The position numbers and the translations under genes are program-made. Positions 16,365 through 25,353 of a stretch of 64,000 nucleotides of DNA are shown here, piece by piece. Below the pieces are notes generated by a model. The model made no database searches. It had not been told where the DNA came from and was given only the letters and a program-made list of their open reading frames with translations. The stretch lies in contig CAZFIM010000004.1 of the NCBI GenBank assembly GCA_964519615.1, positions 1 to 64,000 on the forward strand, in the 5' to 3' direction. Numbering within the stretch: the first letter of the stretch is position 1; each line of letters starts with the position of its first letter. Source of the DNA: CAZFIM01 sp964519615 (lineage in GTDB: Bacteria; Chloroflexota; Dehalococcoidia; GIF9; UBA5629).

Positions 16365-16862
16365 TTATTTGCCTCCTTTTATCATCATCTCAGCCGCAGA
16401 CATAACCGCATCAATGATCTTCACATATCCGGTACAGCGGCACAGGTTGCCCCCGAGAGCTTCCTTTACTTCCTGTCTGCTGGGATTTGGATTTTCATCC
16501 AGAAAAGCTTTAGTCGTCAGTATCATTCCGGGCGTACAGAATCCGCACTGTACCGCACCGTGCTCAACGAAAGCTTTCTGGATAGGATGCAGTTCAGTAC
16601 CCTTTGACAAGCCTTCTATGGTGAGAATGTCTTTATCACGTACAGCCATAGCGAGGGTTGAACAGGAAAGCACAGGCTTACCACCAACTAGAACAGTACA
16701 TGCACCGCATTCACCGGTACCGCAGGCCAGCTTGGTGCCGGTCAGTTCCAACTGATCCCTTAATAACTCCAGAAGGGTGATATTGGGAGATATAAGGACC
16801 TCATGTTGTCGGCCGTTTATTTTGAAATGAGCAATTTCTTTTTTCACTGCATAATCCTCCAT
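16365..16862 (-). CDS. molybdenum hydroxylase 2Fe-2S subunit
   Basis: The product is 165 residues. The N-terminal plant-type ferredoxin domain holds one [2Fe-2S] cluster (CGTGECGACTVL then a fourth Cys in 'KPVLSC'). The C-terminal helical domain holds the second (CGFCTPGMIL and CRCTGY). All eight ligands are present. It passes electrons from the Mo site to the FAD subunit. The gap to the upstream FAD gene is 2 nt and to the downstream Mo gene 3 nt, so the three are one translational unit. The start MEDYAVKKE at 16862 is fixed by this tight packing. Confidence 0.95.
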   Translation of the reverse strand: MEDYAVKKEIAHFKINGRQHEVLISPNITLLELLRDQLELTGTKLACGTGECGACTVLVGGKPVLSCSTLAMAVRDKDILTIEGLSKGTELHPIQKAFVEHGAVQCGFCTPGMILTTKAFLDENPNPSRQEVKEALGGNLCRCTGYVKIIDAVMSAAEMMIKGGK

Positions 16863-16864
16863 AA

Positions 16865-17737
16865 TTAAGCGGTCTTTATTCCCAAAGCCTGATGTAACGC
16901 CCTCATCACCAGAATACGCGTTACTTCTTTCCTGTATTCAGCAGTGGATCTCACGTCGGTGATGGCACGCGTCTGACCGGCAGCCGCTTCGGCTGCTTTC
17001 TCTATAAGCTGAGCATTTGCTTTCTGGTTATCCAGTATAGATTCTGCGCTTCTAGCGCGAAACACTGTGGGTGCCGCTGCACCGATTGCTATCCTGGTAT
17101 TGCTGCAGACACCGTCATTATTCATCACAGATACAGCTACGCTTACCTTGGCAATATCGGCATGCGTTCTAACAAGATTAAGAAAGGCGGTCCCGGTGTT
17201 GGCTTTTGCGGCAGGAAGAGAAACAGCCGTGACCATTTCACCGCGCTGAAGCGAGGTACACTGATAATCAACGAAGAATTTTTCAATAAGTTCGTTACGC
17301 TGGCTGCCTGTGCCGGCAATAGTTAACTCTGCGTCGAGAGCCATCAGTGCGGTAGCTACATCAGAAGCAGGTGTAGCCACACAAATGTTTCCGATAGCCG
17401 TGCCCATACACTTGGCTTGATACGAAGTAATTTGATGGATTGCTTTATAGAATGCGGGGTAGTTCTCGCGGATGTGTCCGGACAGCTCTAATGCGTGAAG
17501 TGTGGTCATAGCAGTAAATCTGACTCCGCCGGACCGCTCAACTGTAATTTCATCCAATCCGGGTATTTTCTGGATATTTACCAGATAGTCCGCCTTTATA
17601 GCTCCCCGCCGCATCCTGGGCAGTAAGTCCACACCACCGGCCAGTATCTGCACTTTATCTCCATACTTAAACAACAATTGAGTTGCTTCCTGCAGTGTTG
17701 CAGGTTCAAAATAATCAAACGGCTTCAATACTTGCAT
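16865..17737 (-). CDS. molybdenum hydroxylase FAD-binding subunit
   Basis: The product is 290 residues, the usual length of CoxM/HcrB-type subunits. FAD motifs are AGGVDLLP (near residue 34) and GTAIGNIC (near residue 112), variants of the usual AGGTDL and TIGGN. It passes electrons from the 2Fe-2S subunit to an acceptor such as NAD+ or a quinone. AAGGAG lies 9 nt before the ATG at 17737. No insertion for an extra 4Fe-4S cluster, as found in 4-hydroxybenzoyl-CoA reductase, is obvious. It is the first gene of the hydroxylase operon and lies just below the terminator of the Liv transporter operon. Confidence 0.93.
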   Translation of the reverse strand: MQVLKPFDYFEPATLQEATQLLFKYGDKVQILAGGVDLLPRMRRGAIKADYLVNIQKIPGLDEITVERSGGVRFTAMTTLHALELSGHIRENYPAFYKAIHQITSYQAKCMGTAIGNICVATPASDVATALMALDAELTIAGTGSQRNELIEKFFVDYQCTSLQRGEMVTAVSLPAAKANTGTAFLNLVRTHADIAKVSVAVSVMNNDGVCSNTRIAIGAAAPTVFRARSAESILDNQKANAQLIEKAAEAAAGQTRAITDVRSTAEYRKEVTRILVMRALHQALGIKTA

Positions 17738-17786
17738 CTACATGCTCTCCTTCCGATAAAATAATCTATACTATTTCAAGCGGCCT

Positions 17787-17824
17787 AAAAAAAGACTCCG
17801 AAAAATACACGATAAGAGTCTTTT
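17787..17824 (-). terminator. terminator of the livHMGF operon
   Basis: On the minus strand, AAAAGACTC and GAGTCTTTT form a 9-bp stem with a 17-nt loop, followed by a run of seven T. It overlaps the last base of livF and separates it from the hydroxylase operon. Confidence 0.8.
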
Positions 17825-18558
17825 CATGATCCGGAAAGGCCGCATTTATCCGATACACCGATATAGACATCAAGTACTTCATCCTGCTTGGCCAGCTCCT
17901 CAGGAGTGGATTCATAAACAACCTTACCTTTATTCACCACATAAACATAATCGGCAACTTCCAGAGCAAGATTAATATTTTGCTCCACCAGAACTATTGA
18001 CAAACCCTCCCTATTTAGCTTCTTAATAGTAGTACCAAGTTCCTGTACGATAATTGGAGCAAGACCTTCAGATGGTTCATCCATAAGAAGTATTTCAGGA
18101 TTTGTCATTAACGCTCGGCTGATACAAAGCATCTGCTGCTCTCCCCCGCTTAGCAAATTACCTTTGTGTCGTTCTCTTTCTTTTAGACGCGGGTAAAGTG
18201 AATATATTCTATCCAGATTCCATGCACCCTGCTGTTTACTGCCTCGTTCAGCAATAATAATATTTTCTTTAACACTCAGTGATTGGAATATTCTGCGCCC
18301 CTGGGGAACCAACGCAACACCCATAGTGGCAATTCGATTAGGCTCAAGGCCTACCACATCTTCTCCATCTATAAGAATTTTCCCCTTAGCCGGAGGCGTA
18401 AAACCAATGATGGAGTGAATTATTGTTGTTTTGCCCATACCATTGCGGCCCAATATAGCAACTACAGAACCTCTCTTAACCTTCAGGTCTACGCCCCAGA
18501 GGATCTGGCTATCCCCGTAAAACGTCTGGACATTAATCATCTCCAAGATATCAGTCAT
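17824..18558 (-). CDS. livF: branched-chain amino acid-type ABC transporter ATPase LivF
   Basis: The product is 244 residues. Walker A is GRNGMGKTT, the ABC signature is LLSGGEQQ, Walker B is ILLMDEPSEGL and the switch His is in 'SIVLVEQN', where Gln replaces the usual His as is common in LivF. It powers uptake with LivG. It overlaps livG by 8 nt. In anaerobes such Liv systems often import aromatic or dicarboxylic acids rather than branched-chain amino acids, and the neighbouring catabolic genes suit that reading, which is inference. Confidence 0.93.
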   Translation of the reverse strand: MTDILEMINVQTFYGDSQILWGVDLKVKRGSVVAILGRNGMGKTTIIHSIIGFTPPAKGKILIDGEDVVGLEPNRIATMGVALVPQGRRIFQSLSVKENIIIAERGSKQQGAWNLDRIYSLYPRLKERERHKGNLLSGGEQQMLCISRALMTNPEILLMDEPSEGLAPIIVQELGTTIKKLNREGLSIVLVEQNINLALEVADYVYVVNKGKVVYESTPEELAKQDEVLDVYIGVSDKCGLSGS

Positions 18559-19300
18559 TTTTTAAAGCCCCTAAATATATCTCCCGTACCTTTTCATTAC
18601 ACTGTATTTGTTCAGGTTTGCCATCAGCAATAATTTGACCGAAATAGAGAACTACTACCCGTCGTGCCAGAGTAAAGACCACATCCATATCATGGGCGGA
18701 AAAAATCACTGTTGTTTCAGCTGCCAATTCCTTTACCATAGAAATGAACGTTTCAATTTCAGCGACCGATAGTCCCACAGTAGGTTCATCCATCAAAAGC
18801 AGTTTAGGCTTTGATGCAAGGGCAAGTATGATTTCTAATCTGCGCTGCTCACCGTAAGAAATGCTCGCGGCTATCTCATCTTTTTTATCCCACAGGTCAA
18901 CTTGCTTAAGCAGACGTTCAGCTTCAGAGTTAATGTGATCATAACGAGTGGCACGACGAAACATCTGATATTTCGAGGGACTCACTCCCTGCAAACCAAG
19001 GGCGATATTATCCAATACGGTGAGATTGAAAAAGAAGCGTGTTATCTGGAAAGACCTCCCCATACCGATATGTATACGCTGATGAGTTGGCATTCTGGTG
19101 ATATTCTCCCCAAAAAAGTACAGATTTCCTGCCGTTAACGGAATCTCTCCGCTGATCATATTAAAAAGCGTGGTTTTACCTGCTCCGTTGGGGCCGATAA
19201 TTGCCACATACTCTCTTTCTTTGACAGTCAGAGAAAGATCTTTTAGTACCTGAAGCCCGCCGAAGTTTTTATATAATCTGTCTATCTTAAGTACGTCCAT
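18551..19300 (-). CDS. livG: branched-chain amino acid-type ABC transporter ATPase LivG
   Basis: The product is 249 residues from the ATG at 19300 (MDVLKIDRLYKNFGG); an in-frame extension to 19390 lies inside livM and is rejected. Walker A is GPNGAGKTTL, the signature region 'ASISYGEQRRLEI' has the LSYGEQ form typical of LivG, and Walker B is LLLMDEPTVGL. The H-loop is 'VIFSAHDMD'. The start overlaps the end of livM by 14 nt, indicating translational coupling. Confidence 0.93.
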   Translation of the reverse strand: MDVLKIDRLYKNFGGLQVLKDLSLTVKEREYVAIIGPNGAGKTTLFNMISGEIPLTAGNLYFFGENITRMPTHQRIHIGMGRSFQITRFFFNLTVLDNIALGLQGVSPSKYQMFRRATRYDHINSEAERLLKQVDLWDKKDEIAASISYGEQRRLEIILALASKPKLLLMDEPTVGLSVAEIETFISMVKELAAETTVIFSAHDMDVVFTLARRVVVLYFGQIIADGKPEQIQCNEKVREIYLGALKND

Positions 19301-20288
19301 AGTAACGATCTTGAACCTTTTCCCATATTCGAACAAGGCGTATACCCAATCCACCGCGCAGGAGCAGGACAGCCAGTATAAATACCGCACCCAGTACTAG
19401 AGGCCAGCGATCAGGTATATAGAGACTGGCAATATGCTCCAATAATACTATTACGGCGGCACCAAGTGCTGGACCCCAGAAAACCTGATCACTACCGAGT
19501 ATGACCATCAGCAATACCATTGCAGATGTGAGAAGACTGAGAAATCCCGGCCCGACAACTCCACTGTGAAATGTGTATATTGACCCGGCAACACCTGCAA
19601 AAAGGCCACCGAGAATGAAAGCTATATATTTATAGAGCCAGGTATTATAGCCCAGATGCTTCATGCGGCGTTCATCACCATAAACTCCCTTGAGCGCACG
19701 TCCAAAAGGTGATTTCCCTATTAACGAGAGTAGAACAAAGCATATGATAAACACTACAAATACCAGGTAATAAAAACTCGTTGGCGTTAATCTCAACCAG
19801 GATATACCCATATCCGGATACATAATCCCCGCTATGCCGTTAAAGCCTCCGGTAACATCTTTCCATTTTATACCTACGCTGTACATCAATTGACCGATAG
19901 CCAGAGTCACCAGAAGAAAATACGTCCCGGATACACGCAGTGCAATAAAACCGAAAACCGCAGCGGCGATAGTAGCAATTGCGATACTGGCAATAATCAA
20001 CAGCCAGAAGCTTTCTATTTCAAAACGTGTCGTCAGTATTGCTGCAGTATATGCTCCTATACCAAAAAAGGCGGCATGCCCCAGAGAGAAAAGCCCCGTA
20101 TAACCGAATAGCAGATTCAAACTCAAGGCAAAGACACCGTATATAAGTATCTTGATTACCATGCTCCTGATATAGGGCGTAACAAAAGTAGGTAGAATCA
20201 GAATAATTACGGCAATGAGAACATACCAACCGTATTGTAAAAGCCATTTAGGCATTTTAGACTTTGTTTCCATGGTAACGCTTTTCAC
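19287..20288 (-). CDS. livM: branched-chain amino acid-type ABC transporter permease LivM
   Basis: The product is 333 residues from a GTG at 20288 that overlaps the livH stop as GTGA, with GGGAG 6 nt upstream. About nine hydrophobic helices are seen, with the family motifs 'YGVFALSLNLLFGYTGLFS' and 'GHAAFFGIGAYTAA', and the EAA-like loop 'GKSPFGRALKGVYGDERR'. It forms the membrane channel with LivH. The position within the four-gene set (H, M, G, F) is the canonical order. Confidence 0.93.
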   Translation of the reverse strand: MKSVTMETKSKMPKWLLQYGWYVLIAVIILILPTFVTPYIRSMVIKILIYGVFALSLNLLFGYTGLFSLGHAAFFGIGAYTAAILTTRFEIESFWLLIIASIAIATIAAAVFGFIALRVSGTYFLLVTLAIGQLMYSVGIKWKDVTGGFNGIAGIMYPDMGISWLRLTPTSFYYLVFVVFIICFVLLSLIGKSPFGRALKGVYGDERRMKHLGYNTWLYKYIAFILGGLFAGVAGSIYTFHSGVVGPGFLSLLTSAMVLLMVILGSDQVFWGPALGAAVIVLLEHIASLYIPDRWPLVLGAVFILAVLLLRGGLGIRLVRIWEKVQDRYYGRT

Positions 20289-21139
20289 TGCGTTCTCCCT
20301 AAAAGTCCGGATGGCCTGACGATTAGAATGATAATCATTGTGAGATAAACCGTATATAATGCAATATTAGGGAAATACGCTCTCCCAAATGCGTCAACGA
20401 CGCCTATCAGTATAGATCCTATCAACGCCCCCTGAATACTTCCCACACCTCCAACAACAATTATTATCATGGCAAAAAGCAGTATATCCAGGCTAATTCC
20501 CGGTTGAATGCCAATGACGGGTGTACCCAAATAACCTGCAAGCCCACCCAGAAACGCTCCCATAAAGAAAACGAAGCTGGCATACATGTTATAATTGATC
20601 CCCATACCTATTGTCATCTGCTTATCATCCATCCCCGCGCGGATCGTTGCCCCCAGGCGTGTTTTCTCTTGCAAATACCAAAGGCCGAAAAATATAAGCA
20701 ATCCGATAAGAACAATAGCAAGACGGTATTGAGGATAACTGGTATCACCTATTTGTACAGCGTTGCTTAGAAGTACAGGCGGTTTTCCGATCATAGCCAT
20801 AGGTCCCCAGACCCAAAGAAAAGTATTGGAAAGGATAAAGACTACACCTAATGTCAGAAGTACCTGTTCGTTTATCTGTTTATAGAGACGCCCAAGAAAC
20901 AGCCGCTCTAACACGAATCCAACGACACCTACAGCTAATCCTGCAACAAGCGCCGCCAGAGCAAAATTAAAACCATATCCAGCAAGGCTCAGACCAATAT
21001 AGGCACCCAGAACATAAAGAGCACCATGCGCCAGATTGAGAATCCCCATAACACCGAAAATCAATGATAAACCACTGGCAATAATGAACAATATCATGCC
21101 ATAAGAAACGCCGTTTAGTAGATTGATTAATGTTTCCAT
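20285..21139 (-). CDS. livH: branched-chain amino acid-type ABC transporter permease LivH
   Basis: The product is 284 residues with about eight membrane helices. Typical LivH features are the opening 'LLNGVSYGMILFIIASGLSL', 'NLAHGALYVLGAYIG' and the cytoplasmic loop 'EKTRLGATIRAGMDDKQM', which contacts the ATPases. AGGTG lies 7 nt before the ATG. It is the first gene of the livHMGF operon. The binding-protein gene lies on the opposite strand across an 850-nt gap, so the importer is transcribed from two divergent promoters. Confidence 0.93.
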   Translation of the reverse strand: METLINLLNGVSYGMILFIIASGLSLIFGVMGILNLAHGALYVLGAYIGLSLAGYGFNFALAALVAGLAVGVVGFVLERLFLGRLYKQINEQVLLTLGVVFILSNTFLWVWGPMAMIGKPPVLLSNAVQIGDTSYPQYRLAIVLIGLLIFFGLWYLQEKTRLGATIRAGMDDKQMTIGMGINYNMYASFVFFMGAFLGGLAGYLGTPVIGIQPGISLDILLFAMIIIVVGGVGSIQGALIGSILIGVVDAFGRAYFPNIALYTVYLTMIIILIVRPSGLLGRTQ

Positions 21140-21993
21140 ACAAAGGCACCTGTTCAGCTATTGTAAACTACATACGATCACACGCCAGTATAATAATTAA
21201 TCCAGCATATCCCGTTATTACTATAGCAATTTAAAGGAAAAATTTGGGATAGATTCAATTTTATGGTGTATAGCTGTTTGTTAAATCCTGACTGTTATCT
21301 TATATTTCCACTATTTCCACTCCGAAATACAACTGATGGGTTGGTACGCAAAATTATATCGTTATCAATTTCCATAGCGATAAATGAACGTATTAACTGA
21401 ATACTATGCCGCGTTAACACTATAATCAACTAAGAATACCGTGTCAATGATTTCTACCGGTATACAGCACATATTTTTTTCTCAATTTTGTTGAATAAAT
21501 TGCCGATTATAAAAGATCTGAATTACATCCTGGCAGGCAACGCCAAACGTACGACTAATATAACACAGTGACGAGAAAAATTCAATGTACTACATCAAAA
21601 ATAAATGGCATTGATTGACATTTAACTTCTAAAATGATAAAATTGTCAATCCAATTATAAGTATTGTGATAGTTTTTATTAGAATACCTTATCTTAACAT
21701 ACATGGCAGAATATTTATATATATTTACCCCTACTCATCGGCATTATTTGCACCGCTTATATAAAAAACTGTAATGGATGGAAAGACTATATTAATCTTA
21801 TAGTCAACGTTAGTAGTTAAATGTACTGTTCTATCAACCGGTTGGGATAATATCCGGAGTGATAAGGGAGCCAGAGAGTTTACCTGGAAACACAGCTGTA
21901 TGAAAAATGACCTCGAGCCAAAATAAGGAGGTGAAATAACAGGATTTCTTAAATCAAAAATAAGGAACATTTTTATTAAAGGAGGTAATGAAA
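21140..21993. other. long AT-rich divergent intergenic region
   Basis: This stretch of about 850 nt between livH and the binding-protein gene is AT-rich and holds no convincing gene. It contains one strong plus-strand promoter with flanking inverted repeats (21613-21651), a 340-nt leader for the binding-protein gene with small hairpins (for example GGATAATATCC near 21844), and a second AGGAGG followed by a very short frame near 21925. No known riboswitch consensus was recognised. Confidence 0.5.
21613..21651 (+). promoter_or_regulatory. promoter of the binding-protein gene with flanking operator
   Basis: TTGACA (21615-21620) and TAAAAT (21638-21643) are separated by 17 nt. The promoter is framed by an exact 8-bp inverted repeat, GATTGACA (21613-21620) and TGTCAATC (21644-21651), so a dimeric regulator could cover the -35 box and the start site. 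Confidence 0.65.
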
Positions 21994-23184
21994 GTGAAAA
22001 GGTCTTCGATTAAAATATTATTATTGACCATATGTCTGGTACTGGTACTGATGGTGGCATTACCGGCTTGTCAAACCTCTTCACAGGAAGGAAAACCGCT
22101 AAAGATAGGTCTTATCCTTGAGTATTCAGGCGCTGCTTCTCCGTGGACCGCTCCGTACACTGAGGAAGCAGTAAGACTTAAGCTGGATGAGATTGGCTGG
22201 GAAGTTGCAGGCAGAAAAATAGAATTAATAACAGAAGACGGGGCAAGCAATGTAGAAGTCGCTATTGAAAAAGCAAAGAAATTGGTAGAGAATGACCGGG
22301 TAGAAGTAATACTCGGTGTACTATTCGGCCCCTCTGTCATAGCTGTCTCCAAATATGCGAGCCAAGTAGGTGTTTGTTTTGGCACGTACATCGGACAGTC
22401 AATGGATGTTGTAGGCTCTGATCCTAACTACTCGATACTTGCAACGGGCACACTAGCCGGCGGCAACTATGAATTGGGCAAATATGCCTATAATGAATTG
22501 GGTTACAGAACGGCAACTACTGTCTATCAGGATTTTGTATCTGGGGAGGGATTCATCGGCGGATTCGAAGTGGGATTTAGACAAGCAGGAGGGGAAATAA
22601 TCCAGCGGCAGGCAGTCCCACTAGGGACAGTAGATTTCGCTCCATACCTGACAAACCTTGAAGATGCAGACTGTCTGGCCTACTGGTTAGCTGGCACCAT
22701 GAACATTTTCCTCGGGCAGTACTACGATTTCAATATAGACATCCCAGTAATCGTACCATCTTCCTGGTGCCTTGACATGGCGCCTTTAGTAGAGATGGGC
22801 GATACTCCGCTGGGCATTCTCGGCTGCGGTCATGCCAATGAGTGGGTGACTGATATACCTCAGAATGCCGATTTCGTGAAGGGTATGTATGATAGAGGCT
22901 ATGAACCCATACAATATTCATATGCTATATACATAGCAACCGCTACATTCTTAGAAGCAGTAGAAAAAACAGGTGGTGATACCAGCCCTGAAAAGCTGCA
23001 CGATGCCTGGATCAACGTCAAAATGAATACGCCTGCCGGTCCAGTACGATTTGATGAATATGGATGTGCTATCGGGAACCTGTACCTGTACCAATATTCA
23101 AAAGATGATAATGGGGAATATTATTGGAAAGTAATAAACACTTTTGAAGATGTACCGATGAAGTGTCCCGAGATTGATTACTAA
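21994..23184 (+). CDS. livK: ABC transporter substrate-binding lipoprotein (LivK family)
   Basis: The product is about 396 residues. A lipoprotein signal peptide ends in LPAC, so the mature protein is anchored outside the membrane by a lipid on Cys. The mature part opens with 'LKIGLILEYSGAASPW', the type-1 periplasmic-binding fold used by branched-chain amino acid, amide and aromatic-acid binders. The GTG at 21994 is preferred because AGGAGG lies 8 nt upstream; the ATG at 21988 is only 2 nt from it. It is divergent from livHMGF, which it should serve. A terminator follows at 23224. The ligand is unknown. Confidence 0.9.
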   Translation: MKRSSIKILLLTICLVLVLMVALPACQTSSQEGKPLKIGLILEYSGAASPWTAPYTEEAVRLKLDEIGWEVAGRKIELITEDGASNVEVAIEKAKKLVENDRVEVILGVLFGPSVIAVSKYASQVGVCFGTYIGQSMDVVGSDPNYSILATGTLAGGNYELGKYAYNELGYRTATTVYQDFVSGEGFIGGFEVGFRQAGGEIIQRQAVPLGTVDFAPYLTNLEDADCLAYWLAGTMNIFLGQYYDFNIDIPVIVPSSWCLDMAPLVEMGDTPLGILGCGHANEWVTDIPQNADFVKGMYDRGYEPIQYSYAIYIATATFLEAVEKTGGDTSPEKLHDAWINVKMNTPAGPVRFDEYGCAIGNLYLYQYSKDDNGEYYWKVINTFEDVPMKCPEIDY

Positions 23185-23223
23185 CGGCATATTTACGCTG
23201 AACATTACACTGCTATATCGTTT

Positions 23224-23260
23224 AAAAAGGACTACCCGGAATCTCGGGTAGTCCTTTTTT
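23224..23260 (+). terminator. intrinsic terminator after the binding-protein gene
   Basis: AAGGACTACCCG and CGGGTAGTCCTT form a perfect 12-bp stem with a 6-nt loop and a T run to 23260. The A-run on the other arm would let it work in both directions. Confidence 0.92.
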
Positions 23261-23393
23261 CTTATACCAGTGATTCTAAAATCCCGGATAGATTTCCGCT
23301 CAATGAGCACTATACCTCCCATTCAGCGCGGTAATAAAGTATACTTACTTTATATATAGTGATGAAATGTAAAGCCTCAAGGAAAGTAACCTT

Positions 23394-24149
23394 ATGTCAG
23401 CATACAACGAACTAAACGAGCCTTCCTCGGGGGCAACAGCCAAATTAGTGCTGCCGGATAACAGCACCATCTCCTTACAGTCATCCGGGCGCTGGATCGG
23501 ACGCAGTGATTTTACCGGGCAGGTATCGGAAAGCGTCATCCAGCAGATCTCCCGCGAGCATCTGTTTATCACTATGGAAAACGGCAGTTTCTATTGTGAA
23601 GACCGCAGCAGCACTAACGGTACGCGCCTGAACGGGCAGGAAATAAGCGGGACAGGTAGACACGTTTTGAAAGAAGGAGATACACTGGTCCTGGGCGATA
23701 TAATTACTGTACATTTTCAGGGGCCGGTGCGCACTACCGCACCCTCCGGTTACATTCAGACGGCGGCAGTTCCCTATAATGAAGCGCCTGCCGCACAAGA
23801 CGTTCACTACAAGGAAAATACCTCCGGCCAGGGGAATCTGGCAATTGTCCCTCCTGAGATCAAGAAATGGCACTGGGGTGCTTTCTTTCTTAACTGGATA
23901 TGGGGTATAGGAAACAATGTCTGGATAGCGCTGTTGTGCTTTGTTCCGATGGTCAATATCGTTATGATCTTTATACTCGGTGCCAGGGGAAACGAATGGG
24001 CATGGCGCAATAAAAGGTGGGACAGTATCGAACATTTCAAAAGGGTTCAGCACAAATGGACTGCATGGGGATTAGGACTATTTTTGGCAGGCATAGCAAT
24101 CAATATCATATATTTCATTGCCATGGCGTCATGCATGCGCTCTTTTTAA
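23394..24149 (+). CDS. FHA-domain membrane protein
   Basis: The product is 251 residues. Residues 15-110 form an FHA domain (GRSD, 'ISREHLFI', 'DRSSTNGTRLNG'), which binds phosphothreonine peptides. A linker rich in Pro and Ala follows, then a C-terminal domain with 'WHWGAFFLNWIWGIGNN' and two membrane helices (about residues 170-200 and 222-245). The C-terminal domain occurs in many bacterial proteins without known function. AAGGAAAG lies upstream of the ATG. The FHA domain points to Ser/Thr-kinase signalling, but no kinase is encoded in the window. Confidence 0.85.
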   Translation: MSAYNELNEPSSGATAKLVLPDNSTISLQSSGRWIGRSDFTGQVSESVIQQISREHLFITMENGSFYCEDRSSTNGTRLNGQEISGTGRHVLKEGDTLVLGDIITVHFQGPVRTTAPSGYIQTAAVPYNEAPAAQDVHYKENTSGQGNLAIVPPEIKKWHWGAFFLNWIWGIGNNVWIALLCFVPMVNIVMIFILGARGNEWAWRNKRWDSIEHFKRVQHKWTAWGLGLFLAGIAINIIYFIAMASCMRSF

Positions 24150-24164
24150 GAACCCTTGCGTATT

Positions 24165-25178
24165 TTATTTGTTTTTCTGCCGGCGTGACTTAAAATCCGG
24201 ATTGATTATCCATTCCGGCCAGGTATTATGCACGGTACTTGCCACCGCTTCATATATCCTTTGCTTATATTTAACGGATGATTCTTCCGAATAATAGGCC
24301 GAATGGGCGGTTATGATAACATTATCGAACTTGAGCAGAGGATGATCGGCACCTATTCCGGCAGGCTCTTCTGCCACCACATCAAGTGCGGCACCGGCAA
24401 TCAAGCCTTCCGCAAGCGCTGTACATAGGGCACCCTGATCCACAAAAGCTCCGCGGGCAACATTGATAAGATATGCCGTATTTTTCATTGAGCGGAACTC
24501 TCTCATCCCGATCAGCTTCCTTGATTCCGGATTATAGCTGGCCTGAATGGAGATAAAATCACACAGAGGAAGCATATCCTCAAGCGTTGCCCGTGTTACA
24601 CCCATGTCCTTAAACACCTCGTCTGCTACCCCGGGATCACAGGCAATAACCTTAAGACCGTAACCCAACGCTTTAGCAGCCACCAGCCGGCCTATCCTGC
24701 CGAAGCCGATCAGCCCCAACGTTCTTCCGCGAATGGGAAATGTAGGCGGAAGTATCACATTACGGAATTCACGCTTCTCAAAGGAATTCCATTTATTTTC
24801 TCTCACTGCCCTGTCGAGCCGGGTGATCTTGCGTGCGCTGGCAAAGAGCAGGGCCATTGCGTGATCGGAAACCTCTTCCATGCAGTAGTCACCGGGATAG
24901 GAAATACATATACCTTTTTCCGTAGCAGCCTTAATATCTATAGTATCGAAGCCTGTGCCGGCATTAAAGATTAAACGGCATTTATCCAGCTTCTCAATCA
25001 CCCTGCGGCTGAAAGGCTGCATCAGAGTAATAATGGCATCCGCATCGCGCGTGGCTTCAATGAGCTCATCCTCCGTAGTGCATGATACAGTCTCAAATTC
25101 AACGCCGAGGTCGTTTTTATATGACTCGATTTCCCTCCTGCTCAGAACCCTGGCAGTCATTACAACTTTAGCACTCAT
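24165..25178 (-). CDS. D-isomer 2-hydroxyacid dehydrogenase, CtBP-like
   Basis: The product is 337 residues. The NAD-binding motif is GLIGFGRIGRLVAAKA. The catalytic residues of the family are seen as 'INVARGAFVD' (Arg), 'VVAEEPAG' (Glu) and 'IITAHSAYYS' (His). The C-terminal-binding-protein-like subgroup reduces 2-oxo acids or oxidises 2-hydroxy acids with NAD. The protein is cytoplasmic. It follows the SDR gene on the same strand after 175 nt that contain a potentially structured leader (25206-25266). It is probably part of the catabolic region; the substrate is unknown. Confidence 0.88.
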   Translation of the reverse strand: MSAKVVMTARVLSRREIESYKNDLGVEFETVSCTTEDELIEATRDADAIITLMQPFSRRVIEKLDKCRLIFNAGTGFDTIDIKAATEKGICISYPGDYCMEEVSDHAMALLFASARKITRLDRAVRENKWNSFEKREFRNVILPPTFPIRGRTLGLIGFGRIGRLVAAKALGYGLKVIACDPGVADEVFKDMGVTRATLEDMLPLCDFISIQASYNPESRKLIGMREFRSMKNTAYLINVARGAFVDQGALCTALAEGLIAGAALDVVAEEPAGIGADHPLLKFDNVIITAHSAYYSEESSVKYKQRIYEAVASTVHNTWPEWIINPDFKSRRQKNK

Positions 25179-25205
25179 TTGATTCTACCCCTGTATAAAT
25201 ATCAA

Positions 25206-25266
25206 TTACCATCTCCGGACAGAGAATCCGGTTTACAGCCCCTGAAAATCTATCCGAAGATGGTAA
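25206..25266 (-). other. potential structured RNA leader of the dehydrogenase gene
   Basis: On the minus strand the 5' leader of the 25178 gene can close a 9-bp stem (TTACCATCT/AGATGGTAA, arms 25206-25214 and 25258-25266) around a second hairpin, CCGGA/TCCGG (arms 25215-25219 and 25227-25231). This nested form is like a riboswitch or a protein-binding leader. It matches no class I know. Confidence 0.35.
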
Positions 25267-25353
25267 GAACGCTTTATAAATGGCGCATATGCAAACCACC
25301 GGCCACTCCATCCCTGTTGTATGCGCTTTTACCGTTTATCTGGCAGACCCGCA

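Noticed and set aside
17738..17752. ATG TAG start-stop just before the FAD-subunit start
   Set aside because: The AAGGAG is only 3 nt from this ATG but 9 nt from the real ATG at 17737, so the first triplet pair is incidental.
21920..21993. Short upstream reading frame after an AGGAGG near 21925
   Set aside because: The possible frame (GTG AAA TAA) overlaps its own ribosome site and is only two codons, so it is not credible as a leader peptide.
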